A DNA stretch of 64,000 nucleotides from Daedaleopsis sinensis (Eukaryota; Basidiomycota; Agaricomycetes; Polyporales; Polyporaceae). The stretch lies in the NCBI GenBank assembly GCA_033807695.1, contig CM066300.1, positions 2,604,001 through 2,668,000 on the forward strand, written 5' to 3'. This document shows positions 59,321-64,000 of the stretch, one piece after another (the stretch's first letter is position 1; the number at the start of each line of letters is the position of its first letter). The notes under the pieces are model-generated. The model saw nothing but the letters and a program-made list of their open reading frames with translations, ran no database searches and had not been told where the DNA came from. The position numbers and the translations under genes were made by a program.

Positions 59321-60211
59321 TGCAATCTTGGTGTACAAGCAGTGGGTGGACAGAAATGGGGAGAGGGAAGAGACATTTGCGCTCTCCAATATTACCCGAG
59401 TATACTGCCAGGAACTGCCACAACAGCCATCACGCACAAGCCGCGCCCGTGGCTGTACGACTCGCAGTCTGTGACAGTACTATGTGACTTCCTGTGACAG
59501 TGACACTTCCGCGGTGACTCGCTGGAGTCGTCAATTTCCCCAACCCAATAACCCCTTCAGAAGCTTCTACGAGGTACGTGGCTCCATCACGTTTTACTAC
59601 TCCCAGCGATCAGAGTTAACAATGCATTGACAGGTTCTCCTCGAACACGAAGTATTCCCTACTAAGCGTTCGTTAACGCCGCGTTCGGTACTCAGTACTC
59701 AGTACTCAGTACTCAGTGGTGGTACCTGAACTTGCTAGCTTGAAGATTTGTCCGCCATCCGTCGGGACTCGGGACTCAGTATCCTCTCCACCATGGCTGT
59801 TGTAAGGTTTGCGTTGAACGCGACGTATCTCCTGCGTCATGCTGACGACCTCAAACTTGATTTCAGACGATTTCGCACTCCCCACCAGGAGACGAATAAT
59901 TCCAGCATGTCCCCCCCTGAATATTGAATGTCCGCGATACCCTCGTGAGTACAGAACACTCCACCTCTCCGAGCTGAGGGTGTGGGCCAATCGAGCTCAT
60001 GAACCTTGAACGTTTCAACAGCTGCGTCGTGGCGCCCCTTGCCGGGCCTACAGGAGGCTAGAGCCGATGAGGTCAACACCGTGTCACCATACCGCTGCTC
60101 CTCGGGCGTCAGGGACGCATAGAAATACTCTGCCAGTCCCGTCGTGGATCCCGCATAACCGCACTCAGCAGCAGAAACCACACAGCACCGTGCACCCAGA
60201 CACCTCCAGAC
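59321..60211. promoter_or_regulatory. divergent region with TGTGACAG cluster and heptamer repeat
   Basis: A cluster of TGTGACAG-type sites lies at about 59468-59507, roughly 150 bp upstream of the single-TM gene. A perfect tandem TACTCAG x4 lies at 59689-59716. The spacing of the first cluster resembles the palindrome upstream of RTA1-1. No gene is supported. Confidence 0.5.
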
Positions 60212-61227
60212 ATGCACCGCAGCCACGAAAACCAAGGAACACAGGGAGCGTACTCCCAGAACCGCGACGCGGGACAGCCCTACCAGACCGACCCGCAAGG
60301 TAAGCTGTCGTACTACTTAGTGCACAACCTGCGCCCTCTACTGACCCTTCTCGCCCCATAGCAGGCGGAATCACCGGCGTCCAGCAGGTCGACGGCTTCG
60401 GGTCCTCGCATCCCCAGGGCGAATTCGCCGAGACCGGGCGCTGGTCCGGGAACGCCGACGACGTCGGCCGCGCTCCCTACACCGGTACCGACGCTGGCAC
60501 GCAGCCGATAGGCTCGGGCGCGCACGGCGGACAGGGCGACGCATACGGGGGCCGCATCCACCACACCGACGCCGGCCTGCAGTCGATGGGCCCGGGCGAG
60601 TATGCCGCACAAGGTAGAGAAGGCGCCGGACAGGCCGACACATATGGGGCCGGTAGACAGGGCGGGACCGCGCACACCGGCATCGCTGGCGGCGCCAGAG
60701 ACCTGCACTCGGACTTCACGAGCCCTGCCGGCGGCGACGGCGGGAGGAGGGGCGACCGGTTCGAGAGCGGCGGCGGGGACCCGTTGAACACGACCCACGG
60801 CCGAGGTGAGTCGGAGTGTCTGCGTTTCTCTGGTTCTCAGTTCTGACCCACCTCGCACCACTGCGCTCAGGCGGCGAGGGGAACATCGACAGTGCCAACG
60901 ACGGCTTCTCGCGCTCTGGCAACTCGACTGGCGCCAGCGCTGGGGGTAAATTGTTGGGTGAGTGGAGGGCCCGGGCGCCGCGTTTCCTGCGATCTCTTCC
61001 GACGTGCCGCTGACGGATGACACATTGCTATAGGGAGCGTCGAGAAAGTCGCCGGTAAGATTACGGGCAACGCAGGGATGGTCGAGCGCGGCGAGGAGCG
61101 GAAGGTAAATATGCGCTCATCTGTGCGGGCAACTTGCACTTCGATGCTGACAATCGTCTTCCACCAGCTTGGGATTACCTCCCAACAGGACGGCAACCAT
61201 GACGTAGGGAGGGAGCGGGGGATCTAG
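60212..61227 (+). CDS. Gly-rich CsbD-like stress protein
   Basis: Five exons (60212-60299, 60362-60805, 60871-60957, 61034-61104, 61168-61227) total 750 nt, 249 aa. Most of the protein is Gly/Asp/Ala-rich, hydrophilic and disordered, with repeated GAGQAD/TDAG-type steps and no Cys or TM helix. The end carries LLGSVEKVAGKITGNAGMVE followed by RGEERKLG. That matches the short CsbD-like pattern (G-x-x-E-K-x-x-G-K-x-T-G-N), found in fungal and bacterial stress-induced proteins. Hydrophilin-type protection is a reasonable guess but not shown. Confidence 0.7.
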
Positions 61228-62187
61228 ATGGACAAACCGTGAAGATGCAATCGTGAAGTTAGACCACGTTTGTAATTATAATTGTACCCACAAGTGTATC
61301 CGTTTCGTTTGCGTACCGCAAAGTCACCAAATCTGAATGAAGTGCATGCACATGCACAGGCATATGACCTCGACGGAGCAGTTCTTTACTAGTCACTAAT
61401 GGTCCTGACTACGTTCAACGTTTACGGTAAACATGAGTCCGTCGATCTATTTACAGGTGTGGGGAAAGGGGGCGCGTGCACGTACCCGCTCACATCCGGG
61501 TGTAAAGTTGTTATCGGGAATATGAAGTTCTCTTCCTCTCTTGAGAGGAAGAGGAGTCAGCGAGCGGTAACGGAGACACGGCTTGGTAGCTCTTCCGACC
61601 GAACCCTGCGATGAAGGGTGCTGACCTGTACAGGTAGGTGAACATGTCCTTCCACAGCTGCTCGACGTCCCGCGCGTTCACCTGCACGACAGACGGTGGC
61701 GTTCATGTATGTCAACGCGTGTAACATCATCGTGAAATTGAGATGGGCATACTATGTAATGCATGTATATACGTACGTACAGCATCTAATTGAGCGCGAT
61801 TGTCCTCGGACTAAAACGTCCTTTTGCAGAAGATGGAGATCCATGTCGTACCGTGACTAGATACTATAGTGAGCGCTGCTCGCGGTGGAACAGGGCATCG
61901 CTGCAGGCACGAGGAGACGGGCAGGAGAGCAGAGTCGAGTTGTGAAGTATGCGATACACAGCAGTAGTCCATTACGGCCCCAGGCTGAGGTCCGTGGCAT
62001 GAACAGCTCGAGAGTGATAGATCCTAGGATAAAAGAACAACGGAGCGATGCGATGGGTCAGATATGGAAGATGCGTAATTGAATCGATGGGGATTATGCG
62101 ATGAGGTAAAGCACTAGACACGATGAGGATGATTGGAAGGGGTGTGATGGAGCCGGGATGTATGAGTAAATAGCATGGTTAACGTTG
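61228..62187. other. intergenic with one orphan exon-like segment
   Basis: 960 bp. Apart from the exon-like segment at 61626-61681 (listed separately) there is no supportable gene. Confidence 0.4.
61626..61681 (-). pseudogene. orphan exon-like fragment
   Basis: 56 nt bounded by a good acceptor (CGTGCAG) and donor (GTCAGC), reading VNARDVEQLWKDMFTYLYR with GC-ending codons typical of real exons here. I found no matching upstream or downstream exons. The D-x-E-x-L-W-x-x-M pattern recalls enolase-superfamily dehydratases, but this is too short to assign. Probably a gene remnant. Confidence 0.35.
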
Positions 62188-64000
62188 TTACAACATCGAG
62201 CCGCGTCTGGAGTTCTCCCTGGAGATTCCTCCTAACGTCACTCGATTCCTTACCTGCATTAGAGAGGTTAGTAGTGAACCTTGGCTTCGACATATACACG
62301 ACGTACCTCCAGCTTCGGCTTAGTCTCCGGTACGTCCGAATCTTCATCCGCAGAATACATACTACTCGTTGTACTCGTGATCGTCGACTCCCTCCCACCC
62401 ACACCGCCCTTCAGCCGCTCGGGCTCTCCGCTTGCGGGGCCTGCCAGATTCAACGTAGGACCCATGGCAGGAGTAGACGGTTCCGTGAGAGCACCGTTGT
62501 AATATCCGGACAGGAGGGGCTCTGTGCTTCCGACACTCGCCTTCGCAGCATGTCCGTAGCCCATCGAACTCGTACTGGTGCTCGTACTGTGGGTCTGCCG
62601 GCGGCCGTACGCACCGGGAGGCGGACTCGCTGTCCTCGCAGGGATATACCCGTCTTTACGCGCCTGGTTCGGGAACACAGCAGCGGGTGGCGGGTGAACA
62701 GTGCCGTAGGCTGCGTATGGATCAAAGTCTGAGCCGATTCCAGGGGTTGAAGGGGCTGTGGTGCCGTCCGCAGTAGGCGGGCGTGCGGCGGAAGCGGAGC
62801 CAGATAGCAAGGCCCCAGAGGTGAAGCTGGAGCTGCGGTTCGAGCCTGGAGCAGACGGGCCTGATGTACGTCGCAGACCCTTTTCGTCATCGTCATCGAG
62901 AGGTCGACGGTTGTAGCCAGCCGCAGCGAGGGTCGATGCCACTGCGGTGTCATGTTCGAGCCTCTGTGTCCGTCGACGTCGCCGGATGTAGCAGATCATG
63001 AACAGGATGAGAGACGCTGCTGCAAGTCCGACGATGAGGAATACTCCTGCGACCGCGCCCTTATTACGGAAGAACCTGGATGCACAACTTGAATATCAGA
63101 AAATCTGCGTCATCCCATAGAAACAGCTGACATACTCTGATGACGACTGGGCTGCATTGTTGTTGTTCGATATGGGTGTAGGGTTCCCAGCAACAATGGT
63201 CACATAGCTGGGGGAGCCATCGCTGTTCGTCCTCGTGAAAGTCTCCGTGACGAAGGGCGGAGCGCTAGTGACGGTATGTCCGTCACTATTCGTTGTCGTT
63301 ACGAACACGGTCGACTGCAGGATGGTGCTACAGAAGAAATCAATGATCAGCGGCCCCGAGCCAGAGCATATATAGTACTCACGTAACATCGGGACTTCGG
63401 GAAGAAGTGTCCTCCGCACTGCTAGTCACAGTGACGGTCTTTGTGTTGTCTTCTGTCTCAGATTGAGAAGTAGGAGAGGAAGTAGAGGTTCCAGAATCTA
63501 ATGGGGACGTGGTCGTGGTCGTAATCACAGTGGTTGTAGGTGAAGTTGTATGCGACGGGCTAGAAGTAGTAGAGGTGGTCGTGGTCGTTGAATCGCTCTT
63601 CGAACTAGTCGTGGGACTTGTCGTAGTAGTGTCAGAAGTCAGAGAAGTAGTCGGAGGCGAAGTCGTAGGGGTTGTCGTGGGCGGATCTGTGGTGGTGGTG
63701 GTAGTGGTGAGAGTAGGAGACGAGGTGGTATGGGTCGACGAGGACGAGGACGTCGTGGTCGCCATGGTTGAGCTGTAAGGCGCGTGTGAGACTGGGAAGA
63801 ATGATTCAATAGATGGGCCGGAGCTTACGGCGGCGTGGTAGATGCCGAAGAAGAATTCCCAGTAGAAGTGGTAGTGGTCGTGGGTGGAGGAGAATCTTCG
63901 GTGGACGGAACGGAGGTCGAAGTAGCTTCGCTTGAAGGACTTGTCGAGCCTGGTGGAGATGCAGAGGGTGTAGATGGGGATTGAGTCGACGTCGACAGAG
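62188..64000 (-). CDS. mucin-like single-pass membrane protein (3' part)
   Basis: The gene continues beyond the window. Visible exons: 64000-63829 (partial), 63772-63383, 63327-63136, 63075-62307 and 62253-62188. The extracellular part is almost entirely Thr/Ser/Pro (TTTT, SSS, SPTT runs), as in heavily O-mannosylated sensors. A beta-like segment, QSTVFVTTTNSDGHTVTSAP, and NSDGSPSYVTIV follow. The TM helix is GVFLIVGLAAASLILFMICY, followed by IRRRRRTQR. The cytosolic tail is long, with LDDDDEKGLRR, Pro-rich and Ser-rich blocks. The last intron (62254-62306) has a perfect TACTAAC branch site, so the true end is EVRNRVTLGGISRENSRRGS... at 62188 rather than a read-through stop at 62268. Role unknown; a cell-wall sensor or WSC/Msb2-like architecture is possible. 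Confidence 0.78.

Noticed and set aside
62188..62307. Ending the mucin-like gene at the stop at 62268
   Set aside because: That stop lies in a 53-nt segment with GTACGT donor, TACTAAC branch site and TGCAG acceptor, so it is better read as an intron.

Overview
The window looks like nuclear DNA of an Agaricomycete (mushroom-forming basidiomycete), probably a wood-decay lineage such as Polyporales. The evidence is gene architecture: almost every gene is split by many 50-65 nt GT-AG introns, some exons are only 1-28 nt long, and gene spacing is tight. Several proteins match families known mainly from Agaricomycetes: a WW-domain multi-pass membrane protein, a 'THFWGP' MPC1, an expanded unnamed family, and RTA1-like proteins. 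Exon models below were built by hand from splice signals, reading-frame continuity and conserved family motifs. Most close exactly in frame.

Layout. 1-157: 5' end of a His/Gln-rich gene (-). 1.5-2.9 kb: ribose-phosphate pyrophosphokinase (-). 3.7-5.8 kb: secreted FAD oxidase (+), followed by a 489-bp MITE. 7.1-9.5 kb: decapping enzyme DCP2 (-), divergent from a TPR-MYND protein (9.9-10.6 kb, +). 12.0-14.6 kb: GRAM-domain membrane protein. 14.8-17.8 kb: meiotic cohesin REC8. 18.1-19.4 kb: isopentenyl-diphosphate isomerase (all +). 19.8-22.3 kb: WW-domain membrane protein (-).

23.7-27.8 kb is an accessory stretch with three tandem small paralogues that share an acidic 'DDDFIPRGG'-type motif and the same three-exon, phase-2 structure. 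This is the most novel gene set in the window. 28.3-29.7 kb: an unnamed expanded-family gene (-), divergent from mitochondrial pyruvate carrier MPC1. 31.0-34.5 kb: DNA ligase I (-) with MCB boxes in its promoter. 35.3-37.2 kb: seven-TM receptor-like protein. 37.5-38.3 kb: ribosomal protein uS17. 38.8-40.5 kb: PPZ-type phosphatase. 41.6-43.1 kb: SLC35F-like transporter (-). 43.4-43.7 kb: mitochondrial bL36 (+). 43.8-44.5 kb: dihydrofolate reductase (-).

44.9-49.1 kb: two tandem RTA1-like genes (-), one with a perfect 44-bp palindrome upstream and the other with a 367-bp MITE upstream. 51.1-51.9 kb: SGT1 reduced to CS+SGS domains (-), divergent from an oversized glutathione S-transferase (+). 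54.4-57.3 kb: GT31-type galactosyltransferase. 57.7-59.3 kb: conserved single-TM protein (-). 60.2-61.2 kb: Gly-rich CsbD-like protein. 62.2 kb to the window end: mucin-like single-pass membrane protein (-, 5' part outside).

Most genes are housekeeping: nucleotide and folate supply (PRPS, DHFR), DNA joining, mRNA decay, translation, isoprenoid and pyruvate metabolism. No pathway cluster is evident. The less ordinary content is a probable single-nucleotide exon in the PRPS gene, the tandem acidic-motif family, two TA-flanked MITEs, and a palindrome with TGACAG cores upstream of an RTA1 gene. No tRNA, rRNA or CRISPR was seen.
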